This document shows positions 27,901 through 51,627 of a DNA stretch of 64,000 nucleotides, in pieces; position 1 is the stretch's first letter, and every line of letters begins with the position of its first letter. Source of the DNA: Latrodectus hesperus (Eukaryota; Arthropoda; Arachnida; Araneae; Theridiidae); NCBI GenBank assembly GCA_037975125.1, contig CM075853.1, forward strand, positions 31,594,795 through 31,658,794, written 5' to 3'. The notes beneath the pieces were generated by a model. It worked only from the letters and a program-made list of their open reading frames with translations, was not told the origin of the DNA and made no database searches. A program made the translations under genes and the position numbers.

Positions 27901-29185
27901 CTTTTTGTTTTAAGATTAAGAATTTTCCCTGCTTCTTATTGGAATAGTATTCTATAAAACGCTTCTATCGATAACCTCTTCGTATTTATGTAAAATAAGT
28001 ATGAGGTAGTCAGCACTATTTGTAGGGATGACTTGCTACGTTAAACATCTTCAAAAAGGAATTGCCTTCAAACATTGGTTCTGTTTTTTTCGATCATTCA
28101 GAATAATTAAAGACCTCACATAATTATTTTTTCATTGTGTTTTGTATGCTTATAGTTACTAAAAAGCAGACAATATACGTTCCATCTACTTTAGTAAGTA
28201 TAATACAACATGAACAGCAATGAATTTTTTTCTGAGTTTTTACTTCTAGTTTTGATCGCAACCTGTAGTTTTTTAATGTTCAAAGAAAATTTGTTTTGAG
28301 GTCATAATGCTGATGATGATTCTAACATACACATTATGAATAAGAATTTTTGTGTATTTTATTTATATTTTCAGAACTTTTTTTGTCTGATTACTTGTGT
28401 TGAAATTGCACTTTTATATGAAGTACTATATAAGATAAATTATTGTAAAAAAAACTCTAAAATATAAATTTCAGAATTGAAAGCAGGCTTAAATTACATA
28501 TTTGTTGCAGTTTCCTATTAAATTTGTAAAATTAAGAAAAACTACAGTTTATATTAATTACTCTTTATTTTAAAAATGTAATAAATAGAAAACCATGTTT
28601 TAACATTTGTCATTTTAAGCATAATTTTTGATTACCATCTTAGTACGGTTGTTTTATTATTACAAACTTCTTAACATAAAAAATGCTAATTTTTGAAGCA
28701 AATAGAGTCATTCGTATTTATAGATGTGTTAAATGCATGTATTATATAATAAGTAAAAATAAATACAAATGCTATTTATAGAGACACTTTTTAAGTGGAA
28801 TAAAATAAAAAATAAATATTTCAATAACGTATTTTAACGTTTATAATAAAGAAAATAAGGAAACAGTATCTTTGGAAAAGAAATAAATCCTCTTGCGCAA
28901 ATTAAAAACATCTTCGGTAAAGCCAAATTAGTATACATATTTCAATAAAATATTTTAAAATATATCAAACGAACATTAAATAAAATAGTAACTTTCAAAA
29001 ATAGTTTCCTTCGCAAATAGAAATTTTCATTAATCTGTAAATTAAGAAAAATTTTAGCTACCATTAAAAAAAGAGGATAAAATTAGCTTCAAGTGATATT
29101 CATATTGCTTATAAAATATAAGAAGAAAAGATCATGAATTCTATATTTGGAATAAAACTGGAGAAAAAGGATTTAAATAAAAAGT
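27901..29185. other. AT-rich stretch, nothing recognised
   Basis: No coding or repeat signal seen. Confidence 0.45.
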
Positions 29186-29189
29186 TTTA

Positions 29190-29430
29190 TCCTTGAAAAA
29201 AAGCATCTGCCTCGCCAAAAAACGCCATCGGTGCCACAAGATTTCACACGATTTCTGAGAAAAATACCCACTAAACTGAAATTTCATTACCATCATCCGG
29301 GCACTTAGTGCTTTGCGAGAGCAGATTCTATTATGCGTTATCTGACAACCCTTGACAAGTTTGTGTGATACATAAAAGAATGCTGATTGGCCAGCTATAC
29401 GCAGCTGTCGCTGACATTTAAATGAATTCA
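29190..29430. other. GC-richer island of unknown nature
   Basis: Less AT-rich than its flanks with fairly sharp edges. It holds a 96-codon minus-strand open frame (29141-29431) with no motif I recognise. The plus strand also has a partly open frame. It could be an unclassified repeat or a decayed exon. Confidence 0.3.
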
Positions 29431-29672
29431 TAAACTTAGAAAATATTTGGTTGAAGTATTTTTACAGAAATCTTATTCTGAAATATATTGCATAGATCAC
29501 ATTTATGAAATCTTTGGATATACGTTGCTGTAAACAAGATTTTTAAATTCCGTATGATGGAATAATAGTATGTTGTGGATGAATTTTAATTTTTGTATAA
29601 TAGCACATTTGAGAATTAAACTCAAAACCTTTGTTAAATATGTTTAGATGGATATGAGCATGTAAATTATTA

Positions 29673-29776
<104 letters not shown>

Positions 29777-31975
29777 GAAAAAGAGAGAAAGAGAGTCTTT
29801 GTGTAGCTTGATAGCAAAAAGGAGTCTTTCATGTGTTTGGAAGTTTACGAGTTTGATACTTAACACAATGGAATACCATCCTGCTGAGATCTCCTTTATA
29901 TGTTAAATATTTATTGTGACTAATGTCTCTACATTGGTACGTAATGGAAATTTTGAAAATAGGCTGCTAGCTCATGTTTTTACATTGCCAATGTAAATGT
30001 GGTTCAAAGTACATTATGTAGCTATCAATATACAGCATCTTCAATCAGCGAAAAAAGAAAACCAGAAATATAAAATAATAATATGAGTTGCAAGTCAAAA
30101 ATGAACACTTTTAGAAATTATCATAGTAAAAAATATTTATAAAATTCCTTTTTTCATTCTACATAATAACAAAATGGGAAGAATTTCGATTGTATAGCTG
30201 GATTGATATTCAACAGTATAATTCATCACAATTTTTAACTAATATAATGAGTTCAACATTAATTTCGAAATTCTATTTGCACACCAGTAAAGGAACATTA
30301 GTACCAATGATTGTTCAAAGTACATAAGAATTCTAAGCTTGGTAATTTCTTAATGAGGTAAAAAAAAAAGAAGAAACGCTATTGATTATCCTTTTATTAC
30401 TTAAGAAAACACCACCAGCAACAAGTAATATTTTATAAAATATTACAATGATTCTCTTTCCAAATACTATCAGCAAACGGTTAAAGATCTTTATCAACCA
30501 GACGTGATCTGCTGGCGTAAGGTTGTTGTGACCCCATTGGTTGCTCATTGAATCAAACGATATGCAGATGTAAATAAAAGTTTTGAATTAATTTTATTAA
30601 TTCATGACTAAAAATATACGTGAAGAATAAAACAAAGAAGTGCCATTTATGTACATAAATGTTTATATACTCATTGTTGTGAAACTTTTCATGGATATTT
30701 ACTTTTACCTTTTTGAACTTATAAATATCACCTGTTTTTGTTAATAATTGTCAATCATTTTTATGTAAGTCAGTTAGCACCTTTTCTGTATTGTCTGCAC
30801 TAAGAGACGTACTTGAGAAGAAAAATGCAAACTTATTTCAATGTGCACTTGTTGAAACAAATAATAATAAATCTTTAATCATGTTTTTATAGATGTCATA
30901 ATAATTAGCTTCTTTTCCTCGTTCTGAACAGATGATGGCAGTTTATTTTAAAAATAAACTCTGCCATCAATGAAAATTCGTCTCGAAATAGCTACGAAAA
31001 AATAGGGTGCATCCATATAAAAGTTATATTCCACGATTGTTTTCAGTTGTTTATTGGGAAATAATTACATGAATCGTATCTTTTTTTTCCAAATAGGAAT
31101 TCAAGAGCGTCTGAAATTGGTTCTCGTAAAATCTAACGCATTAATCCTTGCAAAAGTTTAAACGCCAACAAGCAGTAAGTCACGATTTTCGCCTGTTGTA
31201 AACAAACAAGAACTCCGGGTTGCTCTATTTTCTTTTCACTTATCGTCAAAATACTCGTTCGCTTAAATTGATTTAATAATTTTAAAACTTTAAAAGTGCT
31301 AAAAAATCTTCCTTAATTTTATTTGAAGTTCCTTTCATTTAATAATTTTTAATGAGTAGGACAAAAGCTAACACTTTTTTATTAATTTAAAGCTTAGAAT
31401 TACTATTAAATGTCAGCTTAATCCTAAAAATGTGCTTCAAATAATTGGAAAGAATAGGAAGAAAATCAAATACCTGAATTGGAAATGGAATTGGAAATAC
31501 ATAGCTTCTCTTAAATATATTAAGAATTTCCAATTACTTTATTTTCGACCGGAAAAAAAATTGCTGTTGAATAGTTCATAATTTGACACCAGAGAATAGA
31601 ACGTTAGACATTTTCGATTATGTAATTTGAATTGGTTATCGCAGATTTCTCTACCATTACGGACTTTTATAATGATTTTACTATCAATCGAACTTGAATT
31701 AACACAGCCCTGGAAATTAAACTCAAAAATCACAGATCACTGACAGTGTTTGCTAATTTAATCAAATGAACAAGAAATATAATTTGTATGTTTGCTACAG
31801 AAGTAAAACATTCTTATGGTTTAATTTCTTCTGTTGGTGGAAGTGGAAATCGGAGAAGCGGATACCATTTTAGGAATGGAGCATCACGCCATTGAAACGT
31901 TCCCAATGAGCAAGACAACGCAAAAATTTTTGCCTGCTTTCAGCTATTTAGATCGACGAAATAAGAATCCAAAAA
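29777..31975. other. Non-coding; one small palindrome
   Basis: No gene recognised. The open frame at 30333-30548 (minus) lacks any motif. A 35-bp palindrome is listed separately. About 31100-31250 and 31840-31970 are slightly less AT-rich but unidentified. Confidence 0.4.
30934..30968. repeat. 35-bp palindrome
   Basis: GATGGCAG at 30934-30941 pairs with CTGCCATC at 30961-30968, with TTTATTTT/AAAATAAA inside the arms. It would fold into a tight hairpin. Confidence 0.9.
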
Positions 31976-31977
31976 TA

Positions 31978-33237
31978 CGAGGGTCACTCTGAAATTTTTG
32001 AGGTACAACTAGGTTTTTAAAGTTTTACTTACAAAATTTTAGGTGTGTTCAAAGTAGTCTCCTCCAGCATCAATGCACTTTTGTAGACGAATTTTCCACA
32101 GATTAAATGCCTCAAACCATTCATTTCTTCGAATAGATGAAAAAAATGCATTTATAGCCATACCAATCTCTTCTTTGGAATGAAAACGACGTCCACGTAA
32201 GTTCTTTTTTAAATTAAAGAATAACCAAAAGTCACACATAGCTAGATCAGTTGAATACGGTGGATTTTCGATCACTTTAATTTGTTTTTGTCTAAGAAAC
32301 TCAACTGTTAATCCGGCTATATGTGAAGATGCATTGTCATAGTGAAGCATTAGTCCCTTAACATTCAGTTCTTGTAGAATTTCTGGAAGACATTTAGTGG
32401 TATACCAGTTTGCTGTTACTGTCTTCTGTCCTTCCAACTTGATGGCTTTGACCAATCCTGTACTTCTTAAGAAAACGGCATACATCACTGTTTTCAGAGC
32501 GCGTTGTTTTTTCACCATTGTCGGCGTGGGATCATCTTCAAAGACCTATAATTTGCTTTCTTGACGTGTTGGAACGTCAAAAAACGGTATGTACGTTTAC
32601 CTGTTACAATTTTAGAAATGATGCGGTGGCCACCATCATTCAGCATATTAAGAGTTTCTTTACTGATTCTGACACGCTCCTCTTTTTGATGCTCAGTTAG
32701 ATTATGGGGAACCCAACGGCAAACTACTTTTTTCATATGTAATTCTTCATGAATGATTTTGTGAATGGCTGCGAATCCAATGTTAAGTTCCTTCTGTATC
32801 ATTTGATAGGTACAGCGATTATCATCCATTAACATTTTTCGTATGGCAGTCACATTATCCGGGATTACTGTCGACGGCGGCCTTTCTGTGTGTTCTTCAT
32901 CCTGAAGAAAATGGCGACCTCTTCTAAATTCTGTAAACCATCTGAATACAGTAGCACGAGCTGGAGATTCATCTCCAAATGCTAATTGCAACCATTGAAT
33001 GCATTCTTCTTGATTTAATCCTGCTTTGAAATTGTAGAAAATCATAGAGCTAAAATGTTCTCGCGTAAACTCCATTTTCTCTTCTGTTTAAAATTTATTC
33101 CACGCTAAGCAAGTTGAAGTAAGTCAGTAAAAAATCGTCTTCTGTGTTAAAATACTTTGTACTTTAAAATTAAACCGTTATTTTTATTTTGTAAATTCTC
33201 GTCTGCGCGTATCTCAAAAATTTCAGAGTAACCCTCG
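31978..33237 (-). mobile_element. Full-length mariner transposon, copy 2
   Basis: A 1260-bp element flanked by TA at 31976-31977 and 33238-33239. The inverted ends begin CGAGGGTCACTCTGAAATTT (left) and CGAGGGTTACTCTGAAATTT (right, reverse-complemented). Same family as 14825-16088, in opposite orientation, and visibly similar throughout. The two ends match each other better than those of copy 1. Confidence 0.95.
32039..33075 (-). pseudogene. mariner transposase, frameshifted, with one shared stop
   Basis: DD34D transposase starting at MEFTREHF (ATG at 33075). The first 188 codons are open, but a 4-bp deletion at about 32596-32602 (relative to copy 1) removes the first catalytic Asp from the VTGDET motif and shifts the frame. 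In the ancestral frame a TAG lies at 32546-32548, the same codon as the stop at 15518 in copy 1. Downstream from MVKKQRAL the frame is open to the C-terminus. It keeps LMLHYDN (second Asp) and YSTDLAMCDF (third Asp, 34 residues apart). Gln and Glu are intact where copy 1 has its first two stops. Confidence 0.93.
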
Positions 33238-33361
33238 TATAAAGCGAGAATGGAAGATAAGTCATATAAAACATTTATCCAAAGAAAATAGTATATTTCT
33301 TTTGGAAATTGTGGTATCTTATTATATTTAATTGGAAAATGAAATTTCAGTATTTAATTTT

Positions 33362-33412
33362 GGTTAATCAAAAAAAAAAAAAAAAAAAAAAAAAGAAAGA
33401 AAAAAAGAAAGA
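33362..33412. repeat. A-rich tract with GAAA units
   Basis: A run of more than 20 A followed by AAAGAAAG-type units. Could be an old retroposon tail, but no adjoining element is recognised. Confidence 0.8.
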
Positions 33413-36400
33413 ATGTATTTGTATTTGGATTTTTATACTTGTATTTAAAATGTTTTCCAGGTGAATGCTTAAAAGTTAGTTTTTACAACACCAAAATTCG
33501 ATCAATTTTCTATGAAAATATACGGAAAAATTGAAGTTGAGATTCGGAAAAAGCGTTCAATTGTTACATTATCCATTTTGCTGAGTCATTCCTAAGTTGA
33601 GAGAGAGATCACACACAGTACTTCTTGTGAAAATCTCTATGTAATACGAGAACTATAACTGGGGGATTATGTTATAAAAATAATGCACTTTAAGAATTAT
33701 CAAAATACTATATTTATTTTTAACACTGTATAAACTTTAAGTACACTCACACACCAGAAGTCGAATTATCGTATGTATTTGGCTAACATAAAATAAACAA
33801 CTTAATTTTTTTCCTAAATATTTTCAATATTTTAATAATAGTCTCTTGAATGACGTTATCTAATTTATTGTTATAAGTGAAAATGCAATCAAGATATTAT
33901 TAATATATTGGCAAATTTGTTTTTTCTAAACAAAAGTGTACTTTAATTAAACATGTTTTGGTGGCCTGATGGAATGAAACGATTTCAATAGCCTGTTAGC
34001 CAATACATCACTATAGTCTAAGAATATTATTTAAAATTTGCTGATTTAATTTATAGTAAGGAAGAAAACTAGAAAATTTCAAACTTTACTTTTATATTTG
34101 ATATTTTACATTAGTAGTAACCTCACTCATCTCAAACTGGAATGATTTAAGAGTGATAATTCTTTCATTGTCAACAAATTTGAGAGAGATATGGTCATTC
34201 AATTTTGCATGTGGAAATTTTTATTTTGGATGGATACATATAGTTGAATTTAACATTTTTTTCCAAATCCTAGAAACAAATTATTATCCCTTAAGAAACA
34301 TTTTTTAAGAAAAAAAGGAATTAATTCATTCTTTCTGTATTATAACTATTTTTGTTAGTTTTTTTTATTTTTCTAATAAATAGCAAATTATTGTATAAAT
34401 GTATGTAATTACTCATTAACTTTTTTTTAAATTATATTAAATTTGATTTCTTTGAATTTCAATTACTGAAAAGAATCATTTCCTATGAATTCATTTGAAA
34501 ATTTAAAAAGTAGGATTGAAACATAAATAGAAATATTTAAAATTGCAAAAAAATTATAAATTTAAGTTACGATGAAATGTAGTCAGATAATGGTCATATT
34601 CTGATACTAAATTATAAAATATACTAGTTCTAAAACTAAATACAATAAAAAAATTTGTTTTTATACATGACATATTTTATTTCTTTATTTTACAAATAGA
34701 TGGCAGCATCATTTAAATCGAACTTGTTTTCCTGCAGTTTAAATTAAAACCTCACATTGATATATCATTAGGAAATAAATTAATACCAGGCTGCCATCTA
34801 TTGATCATTTTATTCAAAAAAAATTTATAAATATTTTTTACCAATGAAATAATGTTATAGCGTAATCATACTGTTTCTCACATGGTGATTAATGAGACAA
34901 AAGATGTATAAGTAATTTTAGAACATTAAGAGAAATTATAAGTATGTCGTTCAACTATTTAAAGAATTATTAAAATTTTTTTGGTACATTTTTCATGTAA
35001 ATTATATAAAAGTCTATTGTTTTTAATGTAATGCAATTCAGTATCAATGGAAACATAGTTTTAAAGTATAGATATTAAACAAACAATCAATTATTATTTC
35101 AATTAATCAAACTTTTTAAAGCATTTTCTTTTACCAAATTAACTTCACAGTTTTATAATAGATGTGTAATCAATGATAAATGCAAATTTCAATTTTTAAA
35201 ATAATTTTTTTAATTCCATTTTAAAATGAACTACCGCAAAATTAATAAAACTTATAAACAGTTTTAAAATATTTTGCCCTGAAAAAAATTTTTTTCACAA
35301 ATTTTATGATACAGCAATTATTTTCAAAATAGATTCTGGTTTAGTTTTTCATTCGTAATCTTTAATTTGTCTTACGATTTTTTTCACTATGTTATTCTTT
35401 TGTATGAATTTAAGAAATTTTAATCAGAAAACGTTTCTTTATTAGAAGTCTGGAAATGTATAAATTTGAATTTTAAATTATATTTTGCCTCCCTGCAATT
35501 TATAATCTCTTTATAATTTGAAGTATTCATAAATGGGATTTATAGGAAATAAAACATTTGATTTTAATATGGATGATTTGCCTTCAAATCAAAATTCCTT
35601 TAAAAAAATTGAAGGAAGGAATGCCATTACATTGAATCTTATTATAGCTTATTACTTTTATAATTTGTAAAATCAATAAACATGATCTTAAAAGAGAAGA
35701 TATTTCTGTTTTACTATGCATTTGATTTATGCATTTTTGTTATAAATTAATTTTTTTAAATTCCAAACAAAAATGAATTTAAAAAAATGTAATTCATTTT
35801 GTTAGAATATTTTTAAATACATTCAAAATATTGGAAACAAAAAGACGTTTACTCTATATTGTAATAAGGGATGATTGATATGAATAAATGCAGCGAAATT
35901 AATGAATGATGTTTACTTGACATTATAATTAATATTAATGTATCGCTTTTTAGGATTTTAACTATCAATATGCGGGATATCCAGAAAGGATACTTATTTT
36001 GCACCTAATTTCTTTGCAACAATAGATTTTTGCAAGCAATGAATATACTTATGGACAAAATAATATTAATTATATCAGGGTGAATAAATATTATTTGCAT
36101 GATATTTTGATTTATTAGATTTTATTATTTTCGATATCAAAAAATAAGATCTTTTATAGGATGATTTTTTTACCTGATATTTTGCAATGATTTGATTTCT
36201 TTCTCCAGAATTAACTTTAGATTTGAATGTATTCTTTGCTACAAAGAAAATGAAATTCTGTCAATACGAGTAAATAAAAGCTATCTGTTTATCGCTAATT
36301 ATTTTACGATTCTGAATACCAATATATATTATCCTTAAAAGGATTAGATAGTTAAACGTAACAAGATAACTAAATTGAAAGTCTCGTAAAATAAAATTCT

Positions 36401-36990
36401 TTGCATGTAATTATTTTTTGAAAGATATGAATGTATTCTTCATTGTCGACACACAATAAAAAATTCAATTTTAATGAATAAAGGGCATTCACTAGTTTTA
36501 ATGAATGTTATTGTATATTCATTTCTTTCGTTCAAAATGTATGTGAATTATATTTTGAAATATAAAATGTACATGAAGCTGCTTTACAATGATAAATATT
36601 TGCAACGAAATTCACTTTTGCGAGACATATCTATTACGGAAGAAGATAAAATTCCTTCAAATAAATAAAAGGATGATATTACATGTCATCAAATCCTATT
36701 TTATACTTTTTGGTAGTAGAAATATTATAATAGATGTTATTTAAATGTAAGATTATTCATATATGATAATCTTACAATATGTTAATTTTAGTCAGTTTTA
36801 CATCATACAAAATATTTTATACTTATTATCAAAATTTCAAAACTTTCTGAAAAGAATATTGAGGTGAAAAGTATACGTGAATAATTTTACAATAATTGAT
36901 ATAATATAAGTTGCCCTCAGTCCATTTAAAAAGAAATGTAATACAGATGTTCTCCTTTTTCAAAAATTCATATAATTTTCTATTACATTA
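33413..36990. other. AT-rich stretch upstream of astacin gene A
   Basis: No gene recognised; the 64-codon plus-strand open frame at 36474 has no motif. One possible MITE-like unit is listed separately. Confidence 0.45.
34697..34800. repeat. Possible small MITE-like unit
   Basis: An 11-bp perfect inverted pair, TAGATGGCAGC at 34697-34707 and GCTGCCATCTA at 34790-34800, bounds 104 bp of AT-rich sequence. No convincing target duplication, so the call is tentative. Confidence 0.4.
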
Positions 36991-37029
36991 GTTTAGTTTA
37001 TCAGTAGCCCTTTACACCTTCCAACCAAC

Positions 37030-37173
37030 GAATTGTGCTTCGCAATCTAAATCTTGGGAATCAAAACATCTGGAATAGTTTAAAAAATCAGAAAACAGAT
37101 TTAAAAATCCTATATAACGCGACTGCATAATTACACTGGTAACATTCCAGTTACTTCATTTGCAGTTAACATA
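37030..37173 (+). promoter_or_regulatory. Core promoter of astacin gene A
   Basis: A TATA-like TATATAA starts at 37111. A CCAGTT initiator-like site at 37147-37152 lies 25 nt before the start codon. Upstream, TTGGGAATCAAAACATCTGG (about 37055-37074) recurs as TTGGGAATAAAAACAGCTGG before gene B. The CCAGT-to-ATG spacing is identical in both genes. Confidence 0.6.
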
Positions 37174-48319
<11,146 letters not shown>

Positions 48320-48329
48320 ATGACTGAAA

Positions 48330-48335
48330 AATAAA
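48330..48335 (+). terminator. Candidate poly(A) signal of astacin A
   Basis: AATAAA begins 11 nt after the stop, which would give a very short 3' UTR. A second set of AATAAA words lies at about 48463-48510 and may be used instead. Confidence 0.4.
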
Positions 48336-50574
48336 AATGATCTAAATTCACTTATTGGATCATTCTCTTAAATAGCCTCTTGGTATTTGATACTAAAATA
48401 TTACCAACTTTTTTATTTAGTATTTTTAGATATAATTTTGTCAACTTTTAACGCCCTTTTAAATAAATAAATAAATAAAAAATAAAATAAAATGAAAATA
48501 AATAAATAAAATATGAATCCAACTATGAAGGAATTTTCAAAGGTATGAGACAAAGTAGTCACCTTAAATTGTAAAATGTAATTTTATAATCATATATCAA
48601 CCAAACAATTAAAATAAAAGTTTAATTACAAGATATCAATCTCAGAGAAAAGTAGTGATATCGAACAAATCTTGGGAATCAAAAGCACTTTGATTATAAA
48701 TATTTTTTGGTTAAAATTAATTAATTAATAAAAAGTTAATTTTTTGGTTAAAAATGCGATACATATTTCATCAAAATAATAAAAGTTAAAGGAATTTTCA
48801 AGAAATATTTCAATCTTTTATAGTATTTTTTGCTTCAAAAGTCATTTATATACTGATATAAAAAAAACTATTGAAGTAAATACAGTTAAAGAGTATAACT
48901 ATTCATCTTTTAGTTATGAAAAAAAAAAAACCAATGTAAACATTACTCAGAAATTGAGTGAGACGGTTTTGTTTTCATGTGGTAATTGTCCTTAGAATAA
49001 GAAAAGGATTAATTTTTATTTTGGCTCATAGATGGCGACATTATATCTCTCATATTCGCCTGTTGAAGGAATAATTGAAACCAATAATGTTTAAAATTCT
49101 CTAATTAAATTGATTTCAAATAAACGGTATGATCTTGATTTATTTTTATTGAAGCACTTTTCTTAATGCTTCAGTATTATTTGGTCTCTCTTAAGTATTA
49201 GATTTTTAAAATTATTTACTTCTTACGATCATATATTCTTCAAACAGCTTTATTTTTAATTATACTTTGATCTTTTCCACATTTAAAAACTGTACCCCAT
49301 CCTACAAAAGAATATGAAATCTACTGATGTGAAATACAGTGCAATTTAGATAGGGGAAAAATTAAAAACTGTTTCACTAATTATACTGGGGTATTTTTCA
49401 AAAGAACTATGACATCAAGTTTATATTTATGGATTGTGAAAAATTATTTCAAAAACGAGTTTGATTTACAACCTCAGTATTGTTTCTCATCATTAACTTT
49501 ACATTTCCAAAATAAAATTTTATTATGAATAAATGCAAAAAAGTCTCAAATAAAAATAAACTGTCCAATCTTGTATCAAATATATTTATAAATTTCAAAA
49601 ACTTTTTTATTCATTGATGTAAAAGAGTAACGTTAGTATTTTAAATCTTTTGCAGATATTTTTCTTCTTTAAGTTTAAATAAAAGAATTTTTTTAAACAT
49701 AAAAGTTTAAATAAGTGCATAAGAAAATTATTAAGAGCATTTTTTTATCTTTAAGATAGTTATTCATTCTGGTAATGAACGATGCACGTTCTATGGAAGA
49801 AAGTTCAGAAAAGAAAATCTAAAATAAGCCGACCAAAAATAAAATTGTTTTAGAAATGAGCATTCAAAAAGGTTTTCATCAGAAAAAATATGCATTGGAT
49901 AACACTTTATCTTATCTGATATCTTAAACCCTCTTTTTTAAATAAAAGTATGTGATTTATATAATTTTAAAATTAACAATATATATTAAAAGTTTTTATG
50001 GCAACTGAGTTATTGATTTGTGAAAATAAATAGCTTTGAATCATGGTATATTTTTTCTAATAAATATTATGAAGTGCATAATAAAACACTAAGCCAATAT
50101 TTTTTAAAGTCAAAAAGAAGAAAACACTGAAAAAAGTTGCTTGCAAGAAGCAAAAGAAATAAACAGACGTCACCACCTGAGAAAAAGAATTCTTTTCACA
50201 GGTGTTATGTTACAGGGGAGGTCAAACAATGGTATTCAATGGTATTTTCATGCGAATAGAATCATTTAAAGGCATCTTTTGGAGATAAGTAAGAGTGTCA
50301 ACGGTGCCATACTTTAAGTAGTATTTATACTTATTTATATTTTCATGTTCAAATTTTATAGCAGGATACATTTTCTTTAAAAAACAATAGTAATTTTTTT
50401 AAATTAACATTTCAGAACAATTAAGATACCCTTTTCCAACATGTTTTACTGCACTATTCAATCTACTTTGTTTTATCTTTCGAAGTTCAAAAATTCCTAA
50501 GCATCAAAACGGAATTGATAGGAACTATCTATAATCTTTCATTCATTTGCTCAGGAATTCAGAATCTACATCCT

Positions 50575-50900
50575 ATTGTTGTGGTTGTATTAGCCTGCCA
50601 ATAATTACTTCAATACAACATTGCAACACAAAGGAGTTAATCTTTAATATATTTATTTAAACGTTAACTAGAAAATAGTGCGACGACACACGAATGTTAA
50701 TAAGTTATATCAAAAGGAAATACTCCAAGCACGTGACATCATATTTACATAACACCACACTCTAGCTTGTCACTCCAGTTGCCATTCCGCCAATACGAAA
50801 TTTCGCAAAGAATGGTGGGTTGTCACATTATTCTATCGATTTGATTGTCTACTCTGGCTTTGATAATGTTTATGATCCGGAATCCATTTTAAACCACATC
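50575..50900. repeat. Unclassified block, possibly a solo LTR remnant
   Basis: Less AT-rich than its flanks, starting TGTTGTGGTTGTATTAGCC. No paired copy, primer-binding site or target duplication is visible, so this is a guess from composition. Confidence 0.2.
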
Positions 50901-51137
50901 TCATGTTCAAAGTAATACTCTTTTACCTAAAGTAATCTTAAATTAGATGTAAAGATTTGTAGCTGTCAGCAATTTACTTCAAAATGAAAGTCTGGGATAA
51001 ACTAATTTTTATAAGAAAGAAAATTACAGGAGATAAATTAGTAAATTCACGAAAAATTGATAATAGAAAAATAGCAAAACAAAAATATTTGTTAATACTT
51101 ATTTAATTCTCAGTTATTAATTTATGAGTTATTAATT

Positions 51138-51193
51138 ATTAATTTCTGAGCAGTATTAATTAACTTTTAATTAATACTACTCAGAAAATTAAT
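51138..51193. repeat. 56-bp palindrome (arms about 26 bp)
   Basis: ATTAATTTCTGAGCAGTATT on the left pairs with its inverse on the right, with one substitution and one 1-bp indel and almost no loop. Confidence 0.9.
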
Positions 51194-51214
51194 GCTTAAA
51201 CAAATATATTAAAA

Positions 51215-51323
51215 ATTACAAAATAAATAGCTAATACTGATGTAATTCATAAAATACAAAGTTAAAGATTACAAAATAAATAGCTAATACTAATTGTAGT
51301 AATTCATAAATTACAAAGTTAAC
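51215..51323 (+). repeat. 53-bp tandem duplication
   Basis: Two units starting ATTACAAAATAAATAGCTAA at 51215 and 51268, differing by a few substitutions and small indels. They lie immediately beside the palindrome at 51138. Confidence 0.9.
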
Positions 51324-51424
51324 GCACAAAATCCTATCTAAAAATTTTCGATTTAAGTTGTGTTTGTGTTCATTTGTTTCATTTTATCTGTAACCTTCAT
51401 ATCTTATGTAACTCTGTATTATCA

Positions 51425-51557
51425 TTGGGAATAAAAACAGCTGGAATTATTTCAAAAGATTAAAAAGCAAGTCAATAACAATACGATAAATATATATATA
51501 TTAAGACTGAAATTTTCAATTGACAACGGTCCAGTCGTTTCAATTGCAATTGTAATA
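51425..51557 (+). promoter_or_regulatory. Core promoter of astacin gene B
   Basis: TTGGGAATAAAAACAGCTGG (about 51426-51445) matches the equivalent segment of gene A. An AT-rich TATA-like stretch lies at 51488-51502. CCAGTC at 51531-51536 stands 25 nt before the ATG, as in gene A. Confidence 0.58.
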
Positions 51558-51627
51558 ATGGCTGGAGTAGGCAAATCAGTGATTATTCTTTTACTCATAG
51601 GTGGCGCTGTCGCATCAACAGATGAAG
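51558..51627 (+). CDS. Astacin B exon 1 (signal peptide)
   Basis: 70 nt, donor GTAATA after GAAG, phase 1, as in gene A. The ATG matches that of gene A in position relative to the promoter. Confidence 0.87.

Larger units (their letters stand above)
48340..51440. other. Intergenic region between the two astacin genes
   Basis: AT-rich. Contains an (AATA)n tract at 48462-48512, a palindrome and a tandem duplication listed separately, and a less AT-rich block at about 50580-50900 that could be an old LTR or other repeat. No coding signal. Confidence 0.5.

Noticed and set aside
32518..32700. Plus-strand 60-codon open frame inside mariner copy 2
   Set aside because: Antisense shadow of the transposase.
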